DNA from: Nitrospira sp.
GTDB taxonomy: Bacteria > Nitrospirota > Nitrospiria > Nitrospirales > Nitrospiraceae
Direction: 5' to 3'
DNA length: 64,000 nucleotides
NCBI GenBank assembly: GCA_029194665.1
Contig: JARFXO010000004.1
Span: 310,001 to 374,000 of the forward strand
Within the stretch, counting starts at the first letter, position 1, and each line of letters begins with the position of its first letter. Positions 53,630 to 62,569 of the stretch are shown piece by piece. Position numbers and translations under genes: made by a program. Below the pieces are notes generated by a model, which did not search any database, had not been told where the DNA came from, and worked only from the letters and a program-made list of their open reading frames with translations.

Positions 53630-55618
53630 ATGCTGATCCTCAATTTTTCGCCATGGCGACGCTTCATCTCTTTCTATCTTGTGATGGCACTCGCCCTGTC
53701 AAGTGTTGGCTGTTCCTTACTCAAGCGGGGGAAGGAGCCGGCCAATTCCCAACCGATTCCCTTAAGACCGGTCATCTGGTTCTCTCCGAGCGTAACCACG
53801 GCTGAGGTGCCATACCTCGATGGTTGTGGGGAGGCGAGATCGTTCGCTCTGGCGGACATGCTTGTCGCCTCTGTCCCTAAGAAGTTGACGGAAGTGTTTA
53901 CCGGCGTCACGACCCAGGCTCAGACTGATGATACCATCGCGTCGGATGGCGTGATTGAGGTCGGAGTAGGACTCAGGCGGATGGAGCTTGCGGCTTCAAA
54001 GAAAACGCAAGGAACATACCCGGCGACGGCCACGGTGGGAATCGAGATGGCGTTCTTGGCAAAGGAGCGAACGGTGCTCTTTAGTAAGAAACTCGAAGGT
54101 GCCGGCCGTGGTACGGTGAAGGTCGGGGAACAGCCGTGTCAGGTAGTGGGGTTGGAGGGGATTGTCCAGGACGCGATCGATTCGGCGAACAACGAGTTGG
54201 TTCAACAGATCGCGCAATCCGTGCAGATCCGAGAATACGCGTCTCAAAGAGGCGCTGGGGCTCCAATGGCGGCACCGGCAACAGGAGCCGCGACGTCGCT
54301 TTCTACAGCGGTCGAGACTGCGGCGGAACCGCCGCAGGCCGCTTCCACCACAACGGCTCAGCTGAGTTTCCGTGCCATCATACGGGATGAGAATCGAGAC
54401 CAATTCCTTCAGCCGGACGAATCCCTCACGATCGAAATCGAAGTGAAGAACGAGGGAACGGGAGAAGCAAAGGACGTGACCGTCACGGCTGAAGGAAAAG
54501 CTCAGCTGGCTTCCTTGTTTCCCCCGGAAGTCCACATCGGCATCCTCAAACCGGGAGAGAGCAAACGCACCTCGATCACCCAACGGGTGACGGCATCCCA
54601 AGAAGACCCTCATGGAGAATTGACGTTGAATGTGCGGACGAGCAGTCCGGTGGCGTCCGTTCCCCCGCCCAAGACATTCACGTTTGGAGTCAAACCAAGA
54701 GGCATCGACCCGCTGTTGGTTCCGGATGTCGACAACATGCCGAATTCGTTGCCGGCGTTTACTCAGCCGAAAGCCGTCATTATTTCGATCGGTGTCGGGA
54801 CGTTTCGAGACGCACAGGTCCCAGCGGTCAAGTATGCCCGCCATGATGCGGAAGTCATGGCCGAATATTTGCGCATCATCGGCGGTGTCCCTGGCGAACG
54901 CATACGAATACTGCTCGACCGACAGGCTCTCGTACGGGATTTGGAAGACACGTTTGAACGATGGCTTGGAAAGAAGGTGGACCGGGAGACCGTTGTCTAT
55001 GTATTTTTTTCCGGACGAGCCCTGGTGGAGGCAGGGACCGGTGCGATCTCGCTCGTGCCGTATGATGGGACACTCTCCGGGGCAAATCAGCTCTATTCCC
55101 TCGTCCGGCTACAGGAAGTTCTCTACCGGCTTCCGATCCGACGGGCTATTCTGATGTTCGACGTCTCGATGGATCCCTCTCCAGGTGCCGCCCTTGCCGA
55201 CATCCCCTCGCCTGCCTGGGAATCACCCATCAGCGAGGGAAGGAAGGATGTGGAAATGTGGATGGTGGGCAATCGAAGCCTGCAGGAAGCACATGCGTAT
55301 GACGAAGGTAAGCACGGGTTGTTTACCTACCATCTGCTCAGAGGGTTGCAAGGTGTTGCCGATGTGGATCGAGACGGGACCGTCATTGCCGGCGAACTCT
55401 GTACCTATGCTCGAGGCCAGGCGGCGCGTGTCGCTAGTGAACAATTCGGCAACAAGCAAGAGGCGCTCTGTTTTCCGGAAACCGGACGGGGAGGCATGGT
55501 GCGAATACATCCGGTGGCGAGGGGCAATAACCCAAAGCCGGTTCCGACGCAGAAACCACCAAACCTTCCAGCCGACTCATCAGGACCGGCCCCCAATCCG
55601 ATGCAGATCGGGCCATAA
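53630..55618 (+). CDS. Lipoprotein with a caspase-like domain lacking the catalytic dyad
   Basis: 662 residues from ATG 53630; the frame is open to GTG 53579. The lipobox is SSVGC. A first domain (residues about 30-195) is unrecognised, the middle (about 250-355) is a CARDB/DUF11-like beta-sandwich (LTIEIEVKNEGTGEAKDV), and the C-terminal part (about 380-640) is caspase-like: KYARHDAEVMAEYL, VYVFFSGRALVEAG, ISLVPYDGT and AILMFDVSMD. The catalytic positions read SGRA where caspases have SGHG and DVS where they have DxC, so it is a pseudo-enzyme. A binding or scaffolding role in the periplasm is inferred. Confidence 0.75.
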   Translation: MLILNFSPWRRFISFYLVMALALSSVGCSLLKRGKEPANSQPIPLRPVIWFSPSVTTAEVPYLDGCGEARSFALADMLVASVPKKLTEVFTGVTTQAQTDDTIASDGVIEVGVGLRRMELAASKKTQGTYPATATVGIEMAFLAKERTVLFSKKLEGAGRGTVKVGEQPCQVVGLEGIVQDAIDSANNELVQQIAQSVQIREYASQRGAGAPMAAPATGAATSLSTAVETAAEPPQAASTTTAQLSFRAIIRDENRDQFLQPDESLTIEIEVKNEGTGEAKDVTVTAEGKAQLASLFPPEVHIGILKPGESKRTSITQRVTASQEDPHGELTLNVRTSSPVASVPPPKTFTFGVKPRGIDPLLVPDVDNMPNSLPAFTQPKAVIISIGVGTFRDAQVPAVKYARHDAEVMAEYLRIIGGVPGERIRILLDRQALVRDLEDTFERWLGKKVDRETVVYVFFSGRALVEAGTGAISLVPYDGTLSGANQLYSLVRLQEVLYRLPIRRAILMFDVSMDPSPGAALADIPSPAWESPISEGRKDVEMWMVGNRSLQEAHAYDEGKHGLFTYHLLRGLQGVADVDRDGTVIAGELCTYARGQAARVASEQFGNKQEALCFPETGRGGMVRIHPVARGNNPKPVPTQKPPNLPADSSGPAPNPMQIGP

Positions 55619-55716
55619 GGATGACAAGGCTCGGTCTGCTTCGTTGACACACTCTTCGGTCGTCGTTATCATGCCGAACTGGGCCCTGTCTCGTCTTTCT
55701 TCAGTCTCACCAAGGT

Positions 55717-55792
55717 GCCGGCGTAGCTCAGTTGGTAGAGCAGCGGTTTCGTAAACCGCAGGTCGCCCGTTCAATCCGGGTCGCCGGCTCCA
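55717..55792 (+). tRNA. tRNA-Thr (CGT)
   Basis: A 76-base cloverleaf with acceptor GCCGGCG/CGCCGGC, D-arm TAGCTCAGTTGGTAGAGCA, anticodon loop TTCGTAA giving CGT, T-loop GTTCAATCC and an encoded CCA at 55790-55792. Two further copies of its 3' part follow within 1.4 kb (see repeats at 56946 and 57120). Confidence 0.96.
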
Positions 55793-55954
55793 AACCGCCA
55801 AACCTCGATCTGTTCAAACATCTGCCAAGGGATGCGTAAGGGACTCCAGCTAGCGTGGAAGAACGGGCGATCTGCGGATTCGAAGGGGATGAGCCTTCTT
55901 CGTGGGGATCGTACAAGGGGCTGGCCAATGTTTCAGGCGGACAAATGCTGAAGC

Positions 55955-56479
55955 TCAGGGGCGCCGCGTGTCCGGCTGCGCTGCTTTTGCCAGAATGGGA
56001 TGTTTGCCCATGGCTTCTTCAATGGCGCGGAGGACCATCAGCGGGCTGGCGTCATCAGGCGACACGAGTGACGTGTAGCGGTCTTGGACCATGGAGAAGA
56101 ACACCGGCTGATCCTCCGGTGCGATGCCAAGCAGGGTAGCGAGTGAGGACAGATGCTCGCCTTGCCCCTGTGCCATTTCCTGTTTCAGGCTATCAAACGT
56201 CGTTGCCGCCAAGTTGATACGTTTGTTCTTCATCACCACGCCGTCGTTCGTGCATCCTGAGGTGCCAAACGAAATGCCGAAGGTCTGGCTTCCAAATGTC
56301 CCATTCGTCGTCGCCATGAAGACTTGCGGAGCAATCTGCTTCTGGCCTCCGTAGTCAGACCAGGCGAGCTTTCCTAGTCCACATCCAGGCCCTTGGTCTG
56401 AATTTCCCATCGCGGCCGCGATGCCGGTATGGGTGATTTCCGCGCATACCGTGAGGCAGACAATGATCAACGCTCTCAT
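55955..56479 (-). CDS. DUF3015-family secreted protein
   Basis: 174 residues with a signal peptide (LIIVCLTVCAEITHTGIAAA). The mature start GPGCGLGKLAW is the family signature, with a second Cys in TSGCTNDG for a likely disulfide, and QVFMATTNGTFGSQTFGISFG. The C-terminal helical part ends in a short Ala-rich tail. GGAGGGATCC precedes the ATG. DUF3015 proteins are periplasmic with no known function. It sits between tRNA-Thr and its first downstream fragment. Confidence 0.85.
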   Translation of the reverse strand: MRALIIVCLTVCAEITHTGIAAAMGNSDQGPGCGLGKLAWSDYGGQKQIAPQVFMATTNGTFGSQTFGISFGTSGCTNDGVVMKNKRINLAATTFDSLKQEMAQGQGEHLSSLATLLGIAPEDQPVFFSMVQDRYTSLVSPDDASPLMVLRAIEEAMGKHPILAKAAQPDTRRP

Positions 56480-56945
56480 GGATCCCTCCTATTTTCTGTG
56501 ATTAAGAGAGGTACGATGAGCAGAACATGAACGCTCTCATGGTTCATCGCCTAGCTGAATAGTATCGCGATCCCGCACATCGTCAAAGCTATTCGGTAGA
56601 TGGTGGCGAACCTATCATCGACGATAATGGAGCGGATCGGTACCTGTTCCGTTGCGATTCAGAAAGCACTTCCCGAAGTTATGAAGGTCATGAGTCGGCT
56701 ACGGGACAAATGAGCCAACCATTGGCCCCTCACCTGTAACCACAGCATATTCTTCTAGGTCTGCGGTCGAACGGCGAGTCTGGTTGCGAAGTATTTCTAA
56801 AGTTGGTTGGCTTGGAATGATTGTCCAACAGTCCCATGGCCATCATGACGGAATTGGCCTGGGAGCCGCTCAGCAATGGGGTTCGGGCATTGAGCGCTAC
56901 CGACTTTCTGGTAAAGCGGAATCAGCTTTGTTCTTCCGGTTAGCT

Positions 56946-56990
56946 TTCGTACACCACAGGTCGCTGGTTCGATCCCAGTCGCCGGCTCCA
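56946..56990 (+). repeat. tRNA-Thr 3'-end fragment 1 (putative attachment-site remnant)
   Basis: 45 bases align without gaps to the real gene from the anticodon loop (TTCGTA) to CCA, with a compensated T-stem (GCTGG/CCAGT). The 5' half is missing, so it is not a tRNA. Its divergence suggests it derives from a different threonine tRNA or is old. Confidence 0.75.
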
Positions 56991-57119
56991 AAAAAGAAAA
57001 TTGAACCAGCGACCTGATGGGATTCCAAGAGGATGTGTCCGCTTCGTGTGGATTATCCAAGGGGGCTGGTCCCCTTCGTAGGAATCGGTTGGGCAGGTTT
57101 CAGGGCCGAACCGATGACT

Positions 57120-57151
57120 GGTTGCCCGTTCAATCCGGGTCGCCGACTCCA
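57120..57151 (+). repeat. tRNA-Thr 3'-end fragment 2 (putative attachment-site remnant)
   Basis: About 31 bases match the end of tRNA-Thr (GCCCGTTCAATCCGGGTCG), with one change in the acceptor (CGCCGAC) and the final CCA. Nothing of the D- or anticodon arm remains. Confidence 0.75.
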
Positions 57152-57578
57152 TACCTCCCACCACTTGCGATAAAAACCGCTGCACAAGACCCACATTTGC
57201 GTTTAGGTTGCCCCTTCCCATGGCCCTCCAGGTCCTTGTTCCATCAGATGCTGCTTCAAGACGTCCGCCAATAGGGCTGAAATATCCAAGAGCCGGCTCT
57301 TCCCGTTCTGGGCTCAAGTCAGTGGCAAGCTCGATCCAAACCGGCAATTCGTCGTTCTGTCTCTTGCGGGCTCGTTGGATTCTACTTAGAATGCGTTCTT
57401 CGTATAAGTCAGAGTCGATAGCATATGCCTCACTATGACTTGGCAGGAATAGTCGCTCGTTTGGCAGCCCAAGCACGTTGGAAGTAAACAAAGCGCAATA
57501 GGCGTTTTCTTCTTGTTTAGCCTCAAGAACCGTTTCTGAAATGCAGAAGAAGGGGAACCCTGACAAAGTGCGTTAGAT

Positions 57579-58505
57579 ATGAAGAAAATGGACTTCTCCC
57601 CTTCCACAGTAAGCAGAGTATTTCGGACCTCCTCGTTGATAAACGAACTGAAGCAAGGCTGTCTTTGGGCAAATCTTGAACGGGGACGAGCAACTCGCTA
57701 TGCGAAGCTTATCGGCGAGTATTTTGCTGGTGCAGGAACCAGCCGCGAGCATGTTTTGGCATATCACGATGCCATGGAGATTGCCGAGATTTACAAATTG
57801 TGGGTGGGTAGAGTTGATAAATTCCCAGGTCTCAAAGAGAAGATTGCAGAAGCCCTAGCAAGTGGGCCGACCATTCAGGATGATGAAACCCCGCGCAATA
57901 GCGGACCTCGCAACTACGCATTTAGTTATTTTGTAGCCGGCAAACTGCTGGCGGCAGGATGCGATGTCGTTTGTGTTGATGGCATCAATCGCGAAGATGA
58001 GTCGGGACGGTGGTTTGGTGACGTGACACTTCGTCATGGCGATATTCTCCTAGACGTACAATGCAAGCGACCTCACCTAGCCGACACCGTGGAAAGGAAT
58101 GTCCACCGAGCTCAAAAGCAAATCTTGAACGTCTCTCCCGGCGTTGGGATCATTGCCATGGATGCTTCGGTGTTGATCAGACCACAAGGCACTCTGGTAC
58201 CTGCTAGTAGTGACAGTGCTGCCTCTGAAAAGCTAAGCAATCTCATTCAACCGCATGCCGAACGTATGGCTGTCCGAATGAAGACTCCAGAGATCGCTGG
58301 CCTTATTTGGTTCGGGCGGCTCCCGTCTGCGGTTTCTCAACTTAGTCGCATTCTTAAACCAACTGGCGGGCGATATGAACTTCCCACCAGGCTATATAGT
58401 GCCTATGAAGTTGCTGCTGTCTTAAACCCTTCTTCACCGATGGCGCACGTTTTATACGACGTGACAGATCGCTTGAAAGTCTGGATGCAATCATCGCAGA
58501 ACTGA
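57579..58505 (+). CDS. Unrecognised protein with a PD-(D/E)xK-like motif
   Basis: 308 residues; no named family is recognised. In the middle, GDVTLRHGDILLDVQCKRP has the look of a PD-(D/E)xK nuclease core, where VECKRP-type strands are common, but Gln stands in for the Glu. The N-terminal third is helical (LGY-free, KLWVGRVDKFPGLKEKIAEAL, residues about 72-92). Its G+C looks lower than its neighbours'. It directly follows tRNA-derived attachment-site fragments, which suggests arrival on an integrating element. A defence-related nuclease is one reading; a non-catalytic relative is another. Confidence 0.55.
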   Translation: MKKMDFSPSTVSRVFRTSSLINELKQGCLWANLERGRATRYAKLIGEYFAGAGTSREHVLAYHDAMEIAEIYKLWVGRVDKFPGLKEKIAEALASGPTIQDDETPRNSGPRNYAFSYFVAGKLLAAGCDVVCVDGINREDESGRWFGDVTLRHGDILLDVQCKRPHLADTVERNVHRAQKQILNVSPGVGIIAMDASVLIRPQGTLVPASSDSAASEKLSNLIQPHAERMAVRMKTPEIAGLIWFGRLPSAVSQLSRILKPTGGRYELPTRLYSAYEVAAVLNPSSPMAHVLYDVTDRLKVWMQSSQN

Positions 58506-58529
58506 TCTCACATTACCGAATCCTAACCA

Positions 58530-59528
58530 TTAACCGGCCACCCGCACCACTACTTTCCCCATCGGTCCCCGTGCCAATCGTGCGAATCCTTTCTTGACCT
58601 CTTCGAATGAAACGATGCTGTCTACCAATGGGTGGCGTCCGATCTTCTCCAGCCGACGAACGATCTCGTTCCATGCAGCCTGGGCGGCTTGAGCCGTATA
58701 GTCTCCGACCGAGACACCGCCCATACGAATGCGGCGGAACAACAACGTCGCCGTATTGAACTCCGGGACCAGGCCTCCACTCCTGCCGACGATGCTGATC
58801 TTTCCACCATAACCGAGAAGGGCAATGACTTGAGGTAAAAGCTTGCCACCAACGCAGTCGATGGCCAGATCCACTTTCCTCGGACTGATCGAAGCAGAGA
58901 CAGACTTCGCTAGATTCCTATCTTCCGGATCAAACACAAAATCAGCTCCGAGCGCTTTCAGTTTGGTTCTCTTCCGCGCGTCACGTGATAACGCAACCAC
59001 GATCAAGTCCAGCGATTTCCCCAGTAAGACTGACGCCACACCGACTCCACCTGACGCGCCGGTCACGAGAAGAATTGATCGTTCCGGTGGAGGAGCGGGT
59101 GGATCGTTCCACTGAGTCAAGGCCTGCCAGGCGGTTAAGAAAACCAACGGCGCGCCGGCCATTTCTTCGAGAGACCAACCAGCAGGGAGACGGACGAGAC
59201 TTTCCGCAGACACCACGACTTTCTCGGCCAGTGTTCCAGGCTTTTCCACTCCCGCGTCACAGCGAAGAATCCCGACTGTTTCACCTGGGCGGATGTCTGC
59301 CACGCGCAATCCAACGGCTTCGACATCGCCCACGCCATCACGCCCAAGAATATGCGGCAGAGCTGGTTTGGCCGGATAGAGTCCTTGCGCAAGAAACGCA
59401 TCAGCTGGATTGAGCGCGGCATATCTTACTTTTAGCCGCACCTCGGTCGGGCCTGGTTGAGGATCCGGGACCTCGCCAAGCTGCAACTGTTCAACTCCGT
59501 CATAGGAGCCCATCAACCAGACGCGCAT
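58530..59528 (-). CDS. Zinc-independent quinone oxidoreductase-like MDR dehydrogenase
   Basis: 332 residues from ATG 59528, which has GGGGGTGA upstream; a longer frame to 59579 is less likely. The medium-chain dehydrogenase plan is clear: GroES-like N-terminus (LKVRYAALNPADAFLAQGLYP, residues about 28-48, where the NPAD motif sits), HILGRDGVGDVEAVG and the NAD(P) loop TGASGGVGVASVLLG. The structural-zinc cysteines are absent, as in quinone oxidoreductases. Substrate unknown. It is convergent with the unrecognised gene at 57579. Confidence 0.88.
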   Translation of the reverse strand: MRVWLMGSYDGVEQLQLGEVPDPQPGPTEVRLKVRYAALNPADAFLAQGLYPAKPALPHILGRDGVGDVEAVGLRVADIRPGETVGILRCDAGVEKPGTLAEKVVVSAESLVRLPAGWSLEEMAGAPLVFLTAWQALTQWNDPPAPPPERSILLVTGASGGVGVASVLLGKSLDLIVVALSRDARKRTKLKALGADFVFDPEDRNLAKSVSASISPRKVDLAIDCVGGKLLPQVIALLGYGGKISIVGRSGGLVPEFNTATLLFRRIRMGGVSVGDYTAQAAQAAWNEIVRRLEKIGRHPLVDSIVSFEEVKKGFARLARGPMGKVVVRVAG

Positions 59529-59682
59529 AGACTCACCCCCTCTTGGGGAGGCCCCGTGGCGGTCACAGTCATTACCCATGCGTCCGCAATGATATTACAA
59601 CACACGCAACAACTGTGGCGCATAGACAATGAAGCGATTCTCAGCTAGGCTACGGTCTGAGTGGAGACCCTGGGAGCGTGAA

Positions 59683-60114
59683 ATGAGCGAGGAAGCCAAC
59701 ACAGAAGCAGTGTCGAGGTTGAGAGAACTCGCCCAGCGTTTCAGGGTTCGCTTGATCCTCCAGTTTGGATCAACGGTCACAGGAACAACCCATGATCGCA
59801 GCAATCTGGACCTGGCGGTTCAATTTGAGTCCTCTCACGCGTCGTTTCAGACCGTTCTGGAGATGCAAGAGGCCTTGCAGGCGCGGTTCCCTGGATCGAA
59901 AATAGATTTGGCTATCCTCAATCGGGCGGACCCCCTCTTCCTCAAGAAAATCGTTGAGTCCTGCCGGATCCTGTTCGGGATGCCCCAAGACCTCGCCCGT
60001 CTGCGCCTCCATGCCTTCAAAGCGCACCAAGACTTTCGGCCTTACTTGGAATTGGAGCGCCGGCATGTCGCCCGGCGATTGTCAGCGCTGGTCGCGGAGC
60101 CTTCCCGCTCATGA
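59683..60114 (+). CDS. MntA-like nucleotidyltransferase antitoxin with altered active site
   Basis: 143 residues from ATG 59683 (GGGAG upstream), not the longer frame from 59629. The minimal nucleotidyltransferase motif reads G29-S30-x10-N41-L-D43, where MntA antitoxins have GS-x10-D-x-D; the first metal-binding Asp is replaced by Asn. A third acidic residue is in SKIDLAIL. It overlaps the HepT gene by 4 bp. MntA normally adds AMP to a HepT tyrosine to silence the toxin. With Asn41 the catalysis may be weak or lost, and inhibition would then rest on binding. Confidence 0.85.
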   Translation: MSEEANTEAVSRLRELAQRFRVRLILQFGSTVTGTTHDRSNLDLAVQFESSHASFQTVLEMQEALQARFPGSKIDLAILNRADPLFLKKIVESCRILFGMPQDLARLRLHAFKAHQDFRPYLELERRHVARRLSALVAEPSRS

Positions 60115-60542
60115 TCGACCGCGAGCTTATCATCAGAAAGATGAGCCTCATTCTCGAAGACGTAGCCGCGATGACCAGGCTGTCCCGATTGTCACGCGCG
60201 CAGTACTTGGAGGATTCCACCAATGAAACCCTGGCCGAGCGGTATCTCGAACGGGCCATCGGCCGCATGATCGACATCAATTTCCATCTGATCACCGAGT
60301 CCGGTCACGCGCCGCCCAAGGACTATCACGAATCCTTTATACGCCTTGGCAGGCTCGGCGTGATGACGTCCGATCTTGCCAAAGAGACGGCCATGGCCGC
60401 CGGGCTCCGCAACCGGATTGTGCACGAATACGATGACATCGATCCTGAGCGAGTGTATGAAGCCTTGCCTATCGCGATCCGCCGGATTCCTGTGTACTTG
60501 GACCACATTCAGCGCTTCATTGAGAAGTTGCCGCAGGGATGA
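60111..60542 (+). CDS. HepT-like (DUF86) toxin, HEPN RNase
   Basis: 143 residues, all helical. The HEPN active-site motif R100-N-R-I-V-H105 followed by E-Y107 fits Rx4HxY, with the Tyr that partner MntA enzymes modify. RNA cleavage is the accepted activity of this family. It is coupled to the nucleotidyltransferase gene (ATGA overlap). Its stop overlaps the convergent acyl-CoA dehydrogenase gene by about 34 bp. Confidence 0.88.
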   Translation: MIDRELIIRKMSLILEDVAAMTRLSRLSRAQYLEDSTNETLAERYLERAIGRMIDINFHLITESGHAPPKDYHESFIRLGRLGVMTSDLAKETAMAAGLRNRIVHEYDDIDPERVYEALPIAIRRIPVYLDHIQRFIEKLPQG

Positions 60543-62449
60543 TGAGGTGATCGTCCAAGCGAGTAGTCTTGAAGATCACGCCGGATGATTCCACTGGTAA
60601 GCGAAGAATACCGACCGCTGAGGGCTCTTTCCCCAACCGCCGCCACCACGGTATCCTGATTGCGGATCAGTCCCTTGATGGCTTGTTCGACACGTTGCTT
60701 GGCTTGCCGAAAGCATTCTTCTGCGAGCTCCCACACTTCCGGATGCGCAGCAATCCGCTCCTGTGTCTCGGCATAGAGAGCGGTCGCTGCGATCACCAGG
60801 AGGTCTTCTCCGACCATCTCGATCCGATTTTGTCGGCCTTGATCGTCTCGAAGCGTCTGCCGATGGAGGAGCATCGCATAGAAGATCGTTCGTGCCAGGC
60901 GACGACTCGCACGTTCGACGAACAGCAATTGAGAGCGGACCTTTGGATGTTTGAACTCCGAGCCGGAGGGCAATCGGCCACCTGCCCATTGGCTTCTGAA
61001 CCAAGGAATGTAGAATTTTGAGAGTTGCCACAACTCGGTCAGCTGGCGACCAGCCGTGGCCTGTTCGTCGAAGAGATGTCTCGTCCGCTGAAGATGCATG
61101 TCGAGCCCCTCGCGCGCGACGAACGGTCTTAAGATATCGGTGGCGCCTTCTCCGATTCGGTACATCTCCGCGTCGCGGACCAGTTGTTCGATGCCGAACG
61201 CAGGCTCTCCACGAAGCCACTTAGAATGGGCTGTTTCGTACCCCATCCCTCCGAAGATGACTTGGGCGTCTTTCAAGAACTGAATGGTCCTCTCGGAGCA
61301 GAAGAGTTTCGCCAGGGCCGCCTCGATCCGGACATCGTAGGTATGCTGATCCGCCATTCGCCAAGCAGTGAGCGCGAGAGCCTCCATAGCGAAGAGGTTA
61401 GAGGCCATACGGCCTAGCCTCATACGCTGTGTCTGTCTGGTACCGAGAGGCTTCTGGAAGGTGACTCGCTGATTGGCCCGATCGAGTGTGGGTTGCCACG
61501 CTTGTTTGGCCATGCCCAAGCAAATGGCAGGGATACTGACCGCCCGACCCACATTGAGGATGGTCAAGGCGTACTTGAGTCCACGACCTATTTCCCCGAT
61601 GACATTCCCGGCCGGGATGTGCACATCCGTGAACGTCATATGAGCATTCTCGATGCCCCGGCAGCCTTCAAATTGACATCGTTGTCGGACATGGACACCA
61701 GGGGTCCGCATATCAAGGATGAAGGCGGTGTGAACCAGCTCGTCTGCTCCTTGCCCCTTGGGAATCGGTTCCCATATGGTTTGCCCCTTCTGTTGTGTCC
61801 TCTTGGCCGGTACCCGTGCGATCAACGTCACGTAGCGGGCGATGGGACCGTTCGTGCACCACAGTTTTTCGCCGTTCACGACAAACGTCGTCCTGGTGGA
61901 ATCTAAAGTTGCCTCTGTCGCAATGTTTGCGGCGTCAGAACCAGTCATCGGCTCCGTGAGTGCGAACGCCGAAACGGCTTCCTGGGCTACAAGGGGGAGG
62001 TATGTGCGCCGCTGTTCCTCATTCCCGAACAATAGGATGGGCATGGCGATGCCGATCGATTGTGGCACGGCGACGGTCAAAGCCAGGATGTTGCTCCAAC
62101 TGGCCATCAGCATAAGCGCCCGACCGTAGTTCGTGTAGGAGAAGCCGAGTCCTCCATATTGGGGTGGGATTTTCATGCCGAATGCGCCCAGTGCGAAGAG
62201 CCCCTTCAATACAGAATCGGGGATCTTCGCGGTCCGTTCGATTTCATCGGGATCGACCTGCGTCGTGAGGAATGTCTCCAGTCGTGGGCGGAATTCCTCC
62301 CAGACAGCCTGCTCTTCGGGTGACTCCTTCGGCATGACGAGGAGTGAAAAATCGGGCCTTCCGGCAAATAGCCCCGCCATGAAACTGTGGCCCGCAAGCG
62401 ACTCTCGGGCTTCTTCGATCCGTTCGAACCCTTTGAACAGGGTGGCCAT
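60509..62449 (-). CDS. Acyl-CoA dehydrogenase family protein
   Basis: 646 residues, longer than classical 380-residue enzymes. The FAD-dependent core is seen in FALTEPMTGSDAANI and WCTNGPIARYVTLIA, then FTDVHIPAGNVIGE, and the late YRIGEGATDILRPFVA with the active-site region; QVIFGGMGYE precedes it. About 200 C-terminal helical residues are extra, as in long-chain/VLCAD-like or FadE-type enzymes. It oxidises an acyl-CoA at the alpha-beta bond. GAGGGAA is ahead of the ATG. Its 3' end overlaps hepT. Confidence 0.9.
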   Translation of the reverse strand: MATLFKGFERIEEARESLAGHSFMAGLFAGRPDFSLLVMPKESPEEQAVWEEFRPRLETFLTTQVDPDEIERTAKIPDSVLKGLFALGAFGMKIPPQYGGLGFSYTNYGRALMLMASWSNILALTVAVPQSIGIAMPILLFGNEEQRRTYLPLVAQEAVSAFALTEPMTGSDAANIATEATLDSTRTTFVVNGEKLWCTNGPIARYVTLIARVPAKRTQQKGQTIWEPIPKGQGADELVHTAFILDMRTPGVHVRQRCQFEGCRGIENAHMTFTDVHIPAGNVIGEIGRGLKYALTILNVGRAVSIPAICLGMAKQAWQPTLDRANQRVTFQKPLGTRQTQRMRLGRMASNLFAMEALALTAWRMADQHTYDVRIEAALAKLFCSERTIQFLKDAQVIFGGMGYETAHSKWLRGEPAFGIEQLVRDAEMYRIGEGATDILRPFVAREGLDMHLQRTRHLFDEQATAGRQLTELWQLSKFYIPWFRSQWAGGRLPSGSEFKHPKVRSQLLFVERASRRLARTIFYAMLLHRQTLRDDQGRQNRIEMVGEDLLVIAATALYAETQERIAAHPEVWELAEECFRQAKQRVEQAIKGLIRNQDTVVAAVGERALSGRYSSLTSGIIRRDLQDYSLGRSPHHPCGNFSMKR

Positions 62450-62458
62450 AATATTCCC

Positions 62459-62569
62459 TCAGGTGGTCATCGGCTTCGCCTCGCGGAGCAACCGCTCTCG
62501 CTCCTCGCGCGTGGTTCGGCGTATGGGTTCCACGACCTTGGTCTTGAATGGCTCGGAAGGAAATCTCAT
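62459..62569 (-). pseudogene. N-terminal remnant of a tryptophanase / tyrosine phenol-lyase-type gene
   Basis: 36 codons from ATG 62569 to TGA at 62459 encode PSEPFKTKVVEPIRRTTREE, which matches the conserved start of tryptophanase and tyrosine phenol-lyase (PEPFxIxxxEPxxxTxR). The other ~430 residues, with the PLP lysine, are gone; the acyl-CoA dehydrogenase gene starts 9 bp later. The ATG overlaps the stop of the upstream regulator by 4 bp. A deletion seems to have fused the operon, leaving a short leader peptide. Confidence 0.75.

Larger units (their letters stand above)
56480..57578. other. Region with tRNA 3'-end fragments and a decayed ORF
   Basis: No intact gene is supported. It contains two tRNA-Thr-like 3' fragments, a stretch (about 57005-57075) similar to the DNA that follows the real tRNA (about 55870-55930), and a minus-strand frame (57150-57566, TTG start only) that reads like a gene remnant ending in the third tRNA fragment. 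Confidence 0.5.

Noticed and set aside
56940-57566. Minus-strand frame of 208 codons ending in tRNA-like text
   Set aside because: It has a TTG start only, reads through two tRNA fragments in antisense, and translates them into the well-known phantom protein text. It is at most a remnant.
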